DNA of 64,000 nucleotides from Paracyclopina nana (Eukaryota > Arthropoda > Copepoda > Cyclopoida > Cyclopettidae): NCBI GenBank assembly GCA_019096065.1, contig JAGUCH010000002.1, positions 11,234,501 through 11,298,500 on the forward strand, read 5' to 3'. Within the stretch, counting starts at the first letter, position 1. Each line of letters opens with the position of its first letter. Made by a program: the position numbers and the translations under genes. Positions 52,201-63,137 of this stretch are shown here, piece after piece. Below the pieces are notes generated by a model that was given only the letters and a program-made list of their open reading frames with translations, was not told where the DNA came from and did not search any database.

Positions 52201-54424
52201 GTTTGGGAGGAATAAAATATACTTTTAAAAACTATATTTTCAGAGGTGCTCCTATGGCACAATGGTTAGAGTGCTGGGCTATCCTGGTTCAAACCTCAGT
52301 CATTCCATAACTTTTTTTTATTTCTCTCTTTTGCTTTTAAAAATTATGGTCCTATACATAGCCTGCAATTTTCATGATGTTTCCATAGCTCAGTGGTTAG
52401 AGTATTGGAATGCTGATCCAACAGTCTAAGGTTCAAACCTAGAATGTCCCTCTCTTTTTTCTAACTTCTTTGGATTTTGGACTAGTTCCATGGAATATGA
52501 GTGGCATAAAATTACTTAAAGTCCCTAAAATTTGATTATTGACCCATTAAGTATTTACTATCCCTCAAAATGCTTAGAAAGAACTGTGATATAACAGAGC
52601 TGAGTCGGATCGGTAAACTGAATTATAACACGAGGAAAACGTATTACAAGGGCATTCCCATATTGACCTGTTAATCAAGTTAAGTTAGGTACAAAGTTAA
52701 GTTTAGTTCAGTTCCGTTCCCAGATATTTATGTAGGTGGAACTTAACTTAGCTTAATTTTATGTATTACTAGCTTGCTTGACTAGCTAAGTTAAGTTGCC
52801 AAACTGAACTTAGCTGCCAAAAGTGTTCTCATATGCGTAGTAACTGAAGCTCGCTTAATTGAGAAAAGCTAGCTTTGCTAATCAGCTGCTGATGTACAAC
52901 GCGTTGGCGTGTCAGCTCAGCGGTCAACTGAATATGGCTAAAACGAACCGAACTTGGCTAGAACAAGCTGAACTTAACTGATCAAGTAAGGTTGCTATTT
53001 TAGCAACGTAACTTGACTAAAAATTCGAATATGGGATCGCCCTACAGTATAAAAATAATTTTCAGCATAGAGGCGCGTTGGCTTGTCTTTAGCTAGAATG
53101 TGATTTGAAATCACAGATTACTTAAGGGGTGAAAGTTTAAAAGCATAGGATAAATTCGTGCGGTCGTTGTTGTCATGATGGGATTTTCTATTTTAAAAGA
53201 TCTTCTTCCAAATGAAGAGTGATGTTTTTCGCGATGACCAGCTGCTGATAATTTGAGCAAAATAATGGGGCTGCGTCCAGCTGCCATTCTAAGCATAGTA
53301 AATTCTAATAAACTAGACGAATCCTATTTCATTCTTGTAAAAATGATGGCATGGCAAAATTTGAATTTAGGCGTGAAGCCACCTAAAGTGAGGGTTCCCA
53401 TGGTGCCTGGCCACGAGTTTAGCTGCAGGGTTGTAGCTCTTGGTGAAGGCTCTGAGGAGCACCACAAAGTGGCTGTAGGGGACCTGGTCGTGGCCGAGCA
53501 GGTCGTCACTTGCGGCAAATGTCGTTATTGCACGTTTGGCCACTACGAGGTGTGCCCAAAGAGCGCTGTCATTGGCTTTTCGCCACTCCATCCCGGAGCC
53601 ATGGCCAACTACATGATCTTGCCGGCCGCAGCCAGAATCCACAAAGTGCCGATGGGCGTGGATCCCGTGCACGCGGCCTTTGCCGAGCCCCTGTCTTGCG
53701 GCCTTCACGGCGTGCAGAGTGCGGGCATCACCTTTCAGGACGTCGTGGTTGTTTCCGGGTGCGGGCCCGTGGGCCTCGCCATGGTGGCTGGCGCCAAGCT
53801 GAAAGGGCCCAAGCTTTTGGTAGCGATTGATGTAGTGGACTGGAAGGTAGCAATCAATTAAGCCATTTGCCTCCCTTAACGCTTAATGCTCTAATTACCG
53901 TTCCAAAGCTGGAGATCGCCAAGAAATGCGGCGCTGATTTGGTGTTCAATCCCCTCAAGTGCGATTTGAAAGCGGAAATTTGCGCTCTCTCCGAGCATGG
54001 CTGCGATGTGTACATGGAGGTGACCGGCAACCCGACCTCCGTGCACCAAGGCTTGGACATTTTGGCGCCGCTCGGCAGGATGGTTTGCTACTCCGTGTTC
54101 AGGGATGCTTTTCCAGCTGACTGGAGCTTGATCGGTAAGCACGCGCGAGCTGGCCTTTAATTATAGTGCGATGACCAAACAAAAGCGGCGAGTTAATTAT
54201 CCGGCTTGATCATAGGCGACGTCAAGGAGCTGCGCATCATCGGCGCCCATTTGGGGCCGCACTGCTGGCCCAAAGCGCTTGACTTGCTCGCCGGCAACGT
54301 TCTGCCCATGACGGACATCATTTCGCACAAGTTTCCCCTGGACAAGCTGCACGAGGCCATGGGCATGGTGATCGACGGAGGGAACTCCATCAAGGTTGTC
54401 ATCACTCCCAATGCGAAATATTAA
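49207..54424 (+). CDS. Zinc-dependent medium-chain polyol dehydrogenase (erythritol/L-threitol or sorbitol dehydrogenase-like)
   Basis: NAD(P)-dependent oxidation of a sugar alcohol in the cytosol is the expected reaction. Exons 49207-49234, 49289-49423, 53371-53846, 53909-54134 and 54216-54424 join in phase to 357 residues. Catalytic zinc ligands are the Cys of VGICASDGKCY and the His-Glu of VPGHEF. The structural zinc site is CGKCRYC...C. The nucleotide fold has SGCGPVGLAMVAGAKLKG. Stretches such as GAEVYWG, AFAEPLSCGLHGVQ and GAHLGPHCWP recall bacterial and fungal erythritol/L-threitol dehydrogenases more than animal sorbitol dehydrogenase. This subfamily call is from memory of the pattern. 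The 3.9-kb intron 2 is exceptional here and contains two composite repeats and a foldback element. The exact substrate is not predictable. Confidence 0.85.
50902..51692 (+). repeat. Composite dispersed repeat, copy B
   Basis: It has the same order as copy A: palindromic head (about 50915-51095), tRNA-like module 1 at 51267-51341, module 2 at 51414-51482, and the conserved tail ending TATTACAGTATATAAAA. Identity to copy A is high, roughly 90% by eye. The element lies in intron 2 of the dehydrogenase gene. Confidence 0.75.
51700..51925. repeat. MITE-like foldback between composite repeat copies
   Basis: The left end has GACCCGGTTCACCTA and the right end, reverse complemented, has GGCTCGGTTCACCTA. 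Inside, AATTATGGC recurs in inverted orientation near both ends. About 225 bp, no ORF. It exactly fills the gap between copies B and C. Confidence 0.65.
51939..52648 (+). repeat. Composite dispersed repeat, copy C (head arm deleted)
   Basis: It starts with the common TAGTTATTTATTTCGAGCTG, then jumps directly to the loop (TACAGCTTTTCTAGCCCGAG), so the left arm of the palindrome is missing. The right arm, tRNA-like module 1 (52245-52307, shortened), module 2 (52379-52445) and the tail (GAGCTGAGTCGGATCGG) are present. Confidence 0.75.
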
Positions 54425-55198
54425 ACGGGGAAAAACGTTGGAAAAATGCGTAGCGTATCGTATGCCAGCGTGCACGGTGTAAAACGTTGAGAATGGGTGT
54501 ACGTATGTGTGCGTGCGTTGTTGCTGATATCACCTGGCCGCGTTTTAAAGAGCAGATGACAGCTCGGTCCTTCGTCTAAATAGATTTTGAGCAGCTGCAC
54601 GATGACGTGCGGCCGGCGGTTAATCGAGTATTGACCACGCTTTTCCCCTCGCAACAAAGCGAGGCTTTCATTCTTGCGTCTCCAGACGTCTTCTTCAAGC
54701 GCAAGCTCGCTCAAGTTACGAGTATATTATATCCTTGCCGGCGTTGACATGCCATATACCCTCATGCGTGAGCGGGAACGTTATGGGGACGAAGAAGACA
54801 TTCGCTCAATCCTGGGTTCATTTGACACCATCTGCCGCTTTTGAATCGCTGCTAGCTGCAGCAGCAGCTCCATTCAATGACCCCACGTGTGGCCGACCGT
54901 TTTCTCAATTCATTGCATCGCGACGCTCGCACGAGGGAACATCGCCCACACTTCAACGGTAAGCTTTTACTCGGCCGACATTTTCCGTCATATCTTTCGA
55001 AACGACCATCTCAAGCTTGGAAATGGACCTTTTGGGCGATTTCAACGCTGCTTAGCAAAAATAAAAATAAAGAATTTTTGCGCAATTTTGCCATCTGCTC
55101 GAGAATCGGTTGAAATATCATGAGAGATAACGCCTTAACGTCTTATCGGCCGATGTGCAATTCGAACGTTCGAATCAAAATCACGTATTTCCAGCATC
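54425..55198. other. Intergenic region downstream of dehydrogenase
   Basis: No supported gene. No convincing polyadenylation signal was seen right after the dehydrogenase stop; AATAAA at about 55065 is the first clear one. The promoter for the coiled-coil gene is expected at its right end. Confidence 0.4.
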
Positions 55199-55366
55199 AT
55201 GGGACGGCGACCGGTGGACAGTTCCTCCGTCAGACTTCATCGCAAGTCCAAGTTCATGTCGATGAAATCCAAGGATCTTTTCCCATTCATCTCGACTTCA
55301 TTGTCGTCATCGTCGTCGCAGCAGAAGGCGGCGGGACTTCGCAGCTTCATCGCGCATTGCCATCAG
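55199..55366 (+). CDS. Candidate alternative first exon of the coiled-coil gene
   Basis: An ATG-initiated 56-codon frame, basic and Ser-rich (MGRRPVDSSSVRLHRKSKF...), ends at CATCAG|GTATTA in phase 0, the phase needed to join the exon at 56503. The exon at 55624-55710 offers the same phase. Two such starts suggest alternative promoters. Coding status is uncertain. Confidence 0.35.
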
Positions 55367-55623
55367 GTATTAAAAAAACCACCCAGTAGCTATGATCGGA
55401 ATCAAGGACCCCGTCGATGCCTTAAAAAAGCGAGGATCCTTGAGGTTGAGCCGAAAACAAGACGCTGAAAACTACGTTGGCGGCCTTGCGTTCTTCTCGG
55501 CTGCGGCATCTTGCATAATTAGCGTTCTAGCTCGTAAACACGCGTTTGCACGTAGCTCGATTTTAGCCTTGGCAGTTGACCCGAGAAAACGACGCATTTC
55601 CGCGGTCGTCGTCGTTCATCAAT

Positions 55624-57499
55624 ATGCCTACATTCAACGAACGGCTGTCAACGCGCCGTCAGAGGGATCGATTTTTGCGTTTGCTCGACCTTCTTAAAAC
55701 TAACGATGGCGTAAGTCGTGACTCTAATTTCATTGCTCGCGCCGCAAAGTGTCAGCGCATTTGCGCTACGCGCCCCACGTGGGCAGATCGAGCCAGCTGG
55801 CGTGACCCACATGGGAAAAAGGACCATCCGAGCCAGCCTTATTGTTTCTTGCGCGTCATTGCGATTGTTGCTTTGTCGTTCCTCCGATTTGCGCGAGGAG
55901 CCGCTTGGTAACGCGAGGAAGCAGATGAGGCCACCATTACCTGCCTACGTATGTAAGGGAGAAGTGGCTTCGCTCGCCTTTGCTCGAGCTGCCCTAGGCA
56001 CACTTCGCGTGAAGCTTTTCGCACACACGCATCAACTGCAGTCAGTCTTGGCCAGTGCGCGCGCACTCACGCACCACCGAAAGGCCCCTTCAAATTTGAG
56101 CTGGCTGCGATCGCCAAAATAACTCCGTCCACCTCGCCGAGATTTTATCGCCAGGGAGAAATTATTACGGATCGTGAATAATGCGCAAGTGTTCGTCGTC
56201 ATCGCTGCGCTACTCAGGAGAAGCATGACTCACCGCGGAGTCTTCCAGGCAATTATTGGCCTCGTCCACCAATCACCTTGCGGATAACCCTTTCGCCAAA
56301 GGAGCCTCGTAAAAAGTAAGATGAGCCATAAAAATAGCCCAGTGGCGGCTTCGGATATGCGGAAGAGTAACAAAGCTCAATTTGGCTCCGTTGCCCAAAT
56401 CAATCACGCAAACGCGCGTCTTGGCGCTCAAGGACGCGTTGCGATCGCTTGACACCTAGATTGAGTGCCGTGCAGCATTTAACGTCAAGCCAATCTTTGC
56501 AGATGGAAAGCGAAGTGAGCCTGCTCAAGAAGCAGGCCGAGGAGAGCAGGGCCCACTCCAGGAGCCTCAAAGAGGCCGCCAAGGTGCGCAAGGACAAAAC
56601 GAGGCAGCTCCTCGTGGCCTGCGCCTGCAAGCTCGAGGAAAAAGAGGCCGCCATCCAGCAGGTAATTCGAATAGCGAAAATAGCCACTAATTCAAATAAA
56701 ACCGATTATGATTCCAGATGAAGAATGACCACGACGACGCGCTAGCGCTCATTTGCTCGCGAACTGGCCTTTCTGCGGGCCAACATGCTCAAAGAGCAGA
56801 AAAGGCTGGAGGCCATGGTGGCCGAAAAGAGCAGGGCCCTGGAGCAGGCCGCCCACGAAAACGAAAGGCTGCGCAAGCTGAACAAGAAGCTGCTGGTCTC
56901 GTCGTCCAACATGAAGGCGAACAAGATGAACAGCTCGGAGGACATGGACACGCCCTCCAGCGAGGACAGCTCGCCCAAGTCGAGCTTTTGTCAAAAGTGA
57001 ACAAAATGGAGGCCGCCAAGCCTTCATTGGCAGTGGTCCCAAAAAGGCCGCCCCCGCCCCCACCAGTGAGCATGGTGGCCGCGGCGGGGCCGAAGCCCCT
57101 GTACCGAGTCGGGCTGGCGTGGACAAGTTGCTGTGCAAATCTCCCATTGCCCCTCAGCCTCCGGTGCGGACGACCTCGCTGACCAGCATTGGCGTGGAGA
57201 GGGCTGACAGCGGTCGCGAGTCGGACGCGGATCACACCACTACCACAAGCTTTAAACGCCAGCTCCTCTTCAACAACCAGGACGAGGGCTTCTTCAGCAG
57301 CCACGAGGACGGAGGCCACCACAGGTCCTCGTGCCGCCTCCCCGCCAACCCCGTGGCGGCCTTGAGGCCGAGCGAGGCGAAATTCCGCGGCAAGCTGAAG
57401 GCGACCTCAACGTCCAACTTGGCCGTCCTGGAGGAGCACCAAGTGACTGACGGCAGCCAATTCACGACGGTGACCTATTGGACCGAGCCCTATCTGTGA
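55624..57499 (+). CDS. Coiled-coil protein of unknown function
   Basis: Exons 55624-55710, 56503-56661, 56746-56996 and 57067-57499 join in phase to 309 residues. The first exon ends at GATGGC|GTAAGT. The first half forms a long heptad coiled coil (MESEVSLLKKQAEESRAHSR..., then ELAFLRANMLKEQKRLEAMV and ENERLRKLNKKL). A Ser/acidic linker and a disordered, Pro-rich C-terminal half follow. The 70-nt last intron (56997-57066) is inferred: without it the frame stops at 56998-57000, and with it the downstream open frame continues to TGA at 57497. No membrane segment, no recognised family. It could be cytoskeletal or a scaffold, but nothing in the sequence decides this. Confidence 0.6.
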
Positions 57500-57804
57500 T
57501 CGGAGGAAAACTCCTCCTCTCCTGTTTCATCGTGTACCAAATCGAATATAGCGTTGATTTACTAAAGGTCATAGCATTTGAGTGCTACCATAAATGCTTT
57601 GTAAATCAGGCCAAACGTGGTTCGGCCCACGTAGTTTCAATGGAAGGAGGTGCGCGCGCGTTTTGCTTGACTGCTCCTCGCAAACTCTGGAGACAAAGTA
57701 ACGGCACTCGTGGCTGTACACATAGTACGTGCATGGTAGTGCTCATTCCAGAACAATTTGTTGTTCACGCAACGTATGACAACAGCATATGGCGGTGATC
57801 ATCA

Positions 57805-60800
57805 TTAGAGTCCCTTGTGGACATCAAAGACAAAAACAGTTGGTGGAGCAGTACCATTTTCTGACAGTAGCAGGGGACCTCCTTCCATGATAGTGGCATT
57901 TTTGGACGAAGGTAGCGGGCAACGATTAGCGTGCTTTCGCATCGTTGACCACAGACGAAATTTTTTGCCACAATTAGCGCACTCGTACGGCATGAGGCCC
58001 GAGTGCAAAGTTCGATGCTCGCTCAGGTTGGACGAAGCGGAGAAACACTTGCCACACACGTCACATCTGAAAAACCAATCAGCATGATGACAGCGCATTG
58101 CACAAATTTAAAAGAAACCTACTTGAAGGGCTTCTCCCCGGTGTGCACGCGTTTGTGACGAATGAGGTCTTTGCCCAGGCGGAAAGGCTTGCCACAGCCT
58201 TCGTAGTCGCACACGAACGGCTTGACATTGCTGTGGATCTTCATGTGATCTCGGAGATATTGGTTGTTGGCGAAAATTCGCTCGCATATGTTGCACGAGT
58301 ACAAGGGACCCTGTGAAATGGAATAAAGTGTAACCCCACTAGAAAAATGAAGTTATAAATTACTCGATTTATAAGGCTTTTATACTTATAAATCTAGTAT
58401 AAATCTCTTAAATATAAGAGTTTCATGTCACATTTTCGCAAAAATTTATAAGGGAGGGCCAAAATCACTGAATTTTCAAAAGTGAATATTTACTTCAGTG
58501 ATGAAGTTATCGATAAAATGCCTTGATATTATTCATCACTGAGTACATGCACTTCATTTAAAGTATTAGCTACTTGGATTGGACTAACTTCTCCGCTGTC
58601 ATGTTTGGCTCATGAATCTGGAGATCCTTACTACTTTTTTATCAGTCAAGATTTTTTTTTAGATCATGCGTTTTTACTCATTTGCAAGCATTCATGCGGT
58701 AGCATTTGTTGCCATTATCACTAATTAATGCTAAACAGCTTTGTTATTCATCACTTCATGTAGCAGTGTCAGTTAGAATATTTTTTTTAAAATTGCTCCT
58801 AGCCTTACCTTCCTTATGAATTGCTTATAAATAGGTATTGGCTTAAGGCATTCATTCTTATTTTTTGTTTGCATATTTTTTAAAAATTTCCTTGATTTTC
58901 TGCTCTCCTATGAAACCCATATAAATCCATTAATTTATAAGCTTGACATAAGTGCTTCATAGGAGTACTTTTTTTCCAGCATTTAAAAAAAATTGTCCAT
59001 ACATAATTGACCCCTAATACTATGAGATTTTTATGTGGGTTTATAAGGGTGTAGCCTTATCAAACCCTCCTATAAACTGTGAGAATTATAAGAGATCGCC
59101 CTTCCTCAGAATTTAAGAAAGTTTATCCTGGATAAGTTCAATCCTGAACTTGTCCATGATACTTTTATTCTGGAAGAGTATCAAGGAAGACTCTTTGAAA
59201 AATCAATATCTAAGATATCATGAAAAAATTTGAAAAAAAAATGAATTTCAGATATTTCATCAAAATTAATGCATTTGAAAATTAAGTGAAAAATCAATTA
59301 TGCAAAGGCATTACAAGGTGTTGTTGTGTAATTATTGATCCAAAATAAGTTTAGATCAAATAATATTAATGATTCTTGAAATTTTCTGCATGTATTTCAG
59401 CTGCTTCTAGTAAACAGTAAACTAAAATTAAAAAAACTAGTCACAGCGCCATCTACAAACAGTTTATGAAACTATATTAGTTATAATTAGCATAATGTAA
59501 TGAAAGCCTCATGACACAAGCCTTTTATTAGTGATTTGTATTAGAGCGTTTTTTTCAAAGTTAAGTCTAATTCTAGATGAAGAATTTCTATTTAGGAATA
59601 TAGCATTACTACCAGTTGTAAAAAATATGCTGAAAGGATTACAACATCCTAAGCTAATTTGCATAATTTTATAAAATTGTATAACTGTAAACTATAAATC
59701 CCTTATAATGGTATAAGGGATTCATATGTAATGGAAATTGATGTTGTTCCTGGACAAAAGTTGAATTTCAATCTACTAGCAGGCTACCCAAACTAAATGA
59801 AGGCATTAAAAGTAGTGAAATGCATTGATTTAAGGTAAATGCAAAAAGTCACCCCAACACTCATTTTTATATGACACTATCAGGGATTTATAAGGGACAA
59901 TAAATTTCATTAAATCTGATTTTTCTCAAAATTTTTGCTTATCATATGATATTTATTTTTACCTATCTTGAATAACCAGATAAAGGAGAATCATGTAAAG
60001 TTACTTTTTCCTTGATTTGAGCACATTTAGTTTTTATGACTGTTTTATGATGGACATGTCAGTTATAAAACTCTAATTTGGCATAAGGGTTTTATGATGC
60101 AGATGTCATTATGGAAATTAATTAAGGAAAACATAATTTCTCTCTACTAGCAGTGAACACAAACTGTTTGAAGGTATAATCACTAATGAAATGAGTAATA
60201 TCCTTGAAATCAAAAAATTTGAGATTTCAAATTTCCAACTTAAGGCACAAAGAGGGATTTATGAGAGTCCATAAGGGACAGAAAAAAAGAGAAAAAGGTC
60301 AATTTCAAATTTTTTTTACTAATCTTAAGATAATTTTTTCATCACATCTCCACTTACCACATATCAGAGAAGCCATAACACCAAAAAAAAGTGCAATTAC
60401 AGTAAAAGTGATTTTTATGAGGGTTTTATACCATAGTTATGACGGACTTTTCTAGTGGGGTTAAATGTTTATTTAGGGCATGCTACCGCCCAAGAATTGT
60501 ATTTGCAATTAGCAAACAATCATGAGAGGGTAAACTCCAAGATGTAGGTTACGACTTTGTGAAACTTTAGAATGTTAATTGTATACGTCGATTAGATTCT
60601 AAGGTCTGAGGCGGAGATTTTGCCATTCATTCAATAGCTCATAACTCCCGCTGCTAGTGCGTGTGCACTAATCAGCTTTGCTCCAATAGAAAAAACCTGG
60701 GTTTCAAGGTTTCCATCGATTTGTCTTTAACCACCTAAGTTTGGGAGAAAATAGCTAAAATGTCAAAACATATCTTTTCGTTTTTCCAGGGTTTCTAAGT

Positions 60801-62962
60801 TTTTCCTGGATGATATTGAGCTATCAAAAATTAGTCGTAACAATATTAATTATGGTTAGGATGGAGCTCACAAAAATGATCTGAGCTAATACACAAATAT
60901 TTGATTACTTGCTTTACAAAATATATTCATCTAATAAGAAACATTGAAAGAAAAAATTATGAAGAAATCTTGAAGGTATAAAAAGTTTGCGGCAAAATTG
61001 ATGAACCAGACTTTATCACTATGGCATGGTTCATTGAGCAAGATTGCATGCTCAGAAATGCACCTCAAAACGAACATTACCTTTGGATGCACCAGTCGTT
61101 CATGCTGGCTCTTGGCTTTGTACGTTGAGAAACTCTTTTTGCATGGCTGACAGCTATAATTTGTTCCAATAAGCTGCTTCTGTAGCTCCTCTCTCAGACC
61201 ATTATTAGCCGGCTGCTGACTGCATTGAAAGTCCTGCGAAGCCACTTCATAAGGTGGGATAAATAAAGAGTTGGTGGCATCAGAGGGCAGCATCATTGTA
61301 GCTCCACCTGACTGGTCATCACTGATTATAAGAGTGGCGCCACTTTGGCCATCATCAATAGCAAGCAAAGTTTGGCTAGAATGCTCAGCTTCCTGCAAAT
61401 TTCCCAAAATTCTGTTTTTAAACAAGACGGCTGAAATATAAGATAATGCATGCCTGCAGGATTTCAGCCCCATCAAAATCTTGCTGCACAATCTCCTCGT
61501 GACCCACAATTTCCGCGCTGGGAATCACAGCCTGTTGGCAACAGTGGGCATGAGCATCGAATTCAGAGAGGGATGAGAATTGTAGGCCACACCAAGAGCA
61601 TTCATGGGAAGATATTCGAGACCCGCTACTTTCATGGACGGATAGTGAATGCCTTTGCAGTTCCTCCGATGAAGAGAAACTTATGAAACATTCATTGCAT
61701 TGAATGGAGGAGTCGTAGTATTCCTTATTAGCTGCTGATGGTGAATGGTGCCTTTTCCTGATGAAAAAAATCCATTTATGTTAAAAATCGAGTCAATGTT
61801 GAAATGCTAAATACCTGTGCGCACTTAGTGAGGCTGTGGTGGTAAAAACCATTCCACACTCGGAACACAATTTCGATGAGCTAGATTTGCCATCTCCCGA
61901 CTCGTGCACTTGTTTTTCGTGAGTCTTGAACCGATTGCGAGTGGCAAACCTTTTCTCATCGGGACATTGAGTGCATACATATTCTCTCTGCTCGTATGAA
62001 ACGTGGGACTTTTCGTGCAACAAAAGTTTGTACTTTTGGGCAAACTTTCTGTCACACACACTGCACTGGTGAGTTAGTTTCTCATTTTGGGCGTGCACAG
62101 TCGACATGTGCCTCCAGTACGAAGTGCTGTAGAACTTTTTCTGACAAATCTTGCACTCTCTCTCCCTCAGTCCTTTGTGACGTGCACAATGCTCCAGCAT
62201 CGAAGCTTTCCTCGTGAACATCTTGTTGCAAGTATCACATTTGAACTGCTTGTTGCTGGCTTGAATTTGGTTCTCTTTTGCAGTTGCATTCCCACGCCTG
62301 ATTTCAGTTTTACAACTGGACTGCTTGAGGTGCTGGAGTAAGCTGTCAAGGCTGGAAAACGAAGCATCACACGACTGACACAAAAGACCTTTTTTACTCT
62401 CAGATTTTCCTTCGTCGCTTGGATGGCCTTGAATCACCAAGGACCCATTTAAGAGGCTACATTTAGCATTGATCTTCTGGAGTTTACGAGACGATATGCT
62501 TGATTGGACTTCGAGTTGCAAATCAAGCTTTTCTAGCTCTTCTGGAGTCACCCTGAGGACGATGGAAGCTTCAGTTGGCGAAGGAGCTTCGCCAGCTTCC
62601 ACAACTGAAACGCTCACTTCATCAAGGATGATTTCTTTATTTTCACTTATAATTTGACGCAGTTGATCTTTGGCGCCTTGCAGTTCCTTTTGGAGTCGAG
62701 CAATGGCAGTGCAAACATCAAAGCATGAAACACAAAGAACACTTGTCTCGAAACCAGAATGACTCAAGTCTTCAGCCGTATGGAAATCCTTGAGAAAAGA
62801 TGAAATTGACTGGCCATTAGGAAGACTTTTCCTTATGTGTCCTGGTTGATCACATAAACAACATCCAGGTTCCGTGTCAGCCTCGTGAGGATCGTCTACG
62901 AGGCCGGCCAGCCTCTTGTAATCCACCGTTTGGCCTCTACGCACCATCCTTGATTGGTCCAT
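57805..62962 (-). CDS. ZAD-type C2H2 zinc-finger protein
   Basis: Probable DNA-binding transcription regulator. Exons 62962-61815, 61757-61454, 61392-61081, 58310-58123 and 58066-57805 join in phase to 737 residues. Residues about 30-100 form a ZAD (CCLCDQPGH ... VLCVSCFDVCTAIARLQKEL), an arthropod-typical dimerisation domain with four zinc-binding Cys. About 13 C2H2 fingers follow in three blocks; one has the extended CDYEGC form, and HTGEKPFK is a canonical linker. An acidic Gln/Ser-rich insert (about 485-560) separates the blocks. The second intron appears to use a GC donor (CTGCAG|GCATGC, 61 nt), with a GT alternative upstream. The third intron (58311-61080) holds a 2.1-kb transposon-like insert. 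Confidence 0.87.
58333..60461. mobile_element. Non-autonomous DNA transposon-like element, TA-flanked, 14-bp inverted ends
   Basis: The left end ACCCCACTAGAAAA (58333-58346) and right end TTTTCTAGTGGGGT (60448-60461) are perfect inverted repeats, each flanked by TA (58331-58332 and 60462-60463), as after Tc1/mariner-type insertion. The 2.1-kb interior is strongly AT-rich with no ORF. Motifs TTTATAAGGG/ATAAGGG recur many times through it, and two diverged internal blocks (from about 59770 and about 60120, both with CTACTAGCAG) look like an internal duplication. It sits wholly inside one intron. Confidence 0.75.
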
Positions 62963-63018
62963 GCCAAAAATCAGCCTTTCTTCATTATTTTTTCAAATAA
63001 CAAATATATGCCTTGTTG

Positions 63019-63054
63019 TTGTTTTGGTTGACACTCACGAAAGCGTTACCAGAT
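63019..63054 (-). promoter_or_regulatory. Putative shared promoter motif of the ZAD zinc-finger gene
   Basis: On the minus strand ATCTGGTAAC(G)CT is followed after 14 bases by CAACCAAAACAA, about 57-92 bases upstream of the ATG at 62962. Both blocks match the pair upstream of the other zinc-finger gene (43371-43400). Confidence 0.4.
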
Positions 63055-63137
63055 TCCGTGTTGCGTTAGCGGACAAAAAGTGTGTATTATTTACTATTAG
63101 GTTACACGCAAAAAAGACATCAGAAGAAGTTGGTGTT

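Noticed and set aside
56718-57182. 155-codon frame in the coiled-coil gene region
   Set aside because: It conflicts in frame with the clear heptad coiled coil and a better exon chain; it looks like an out-of-frame shadow.
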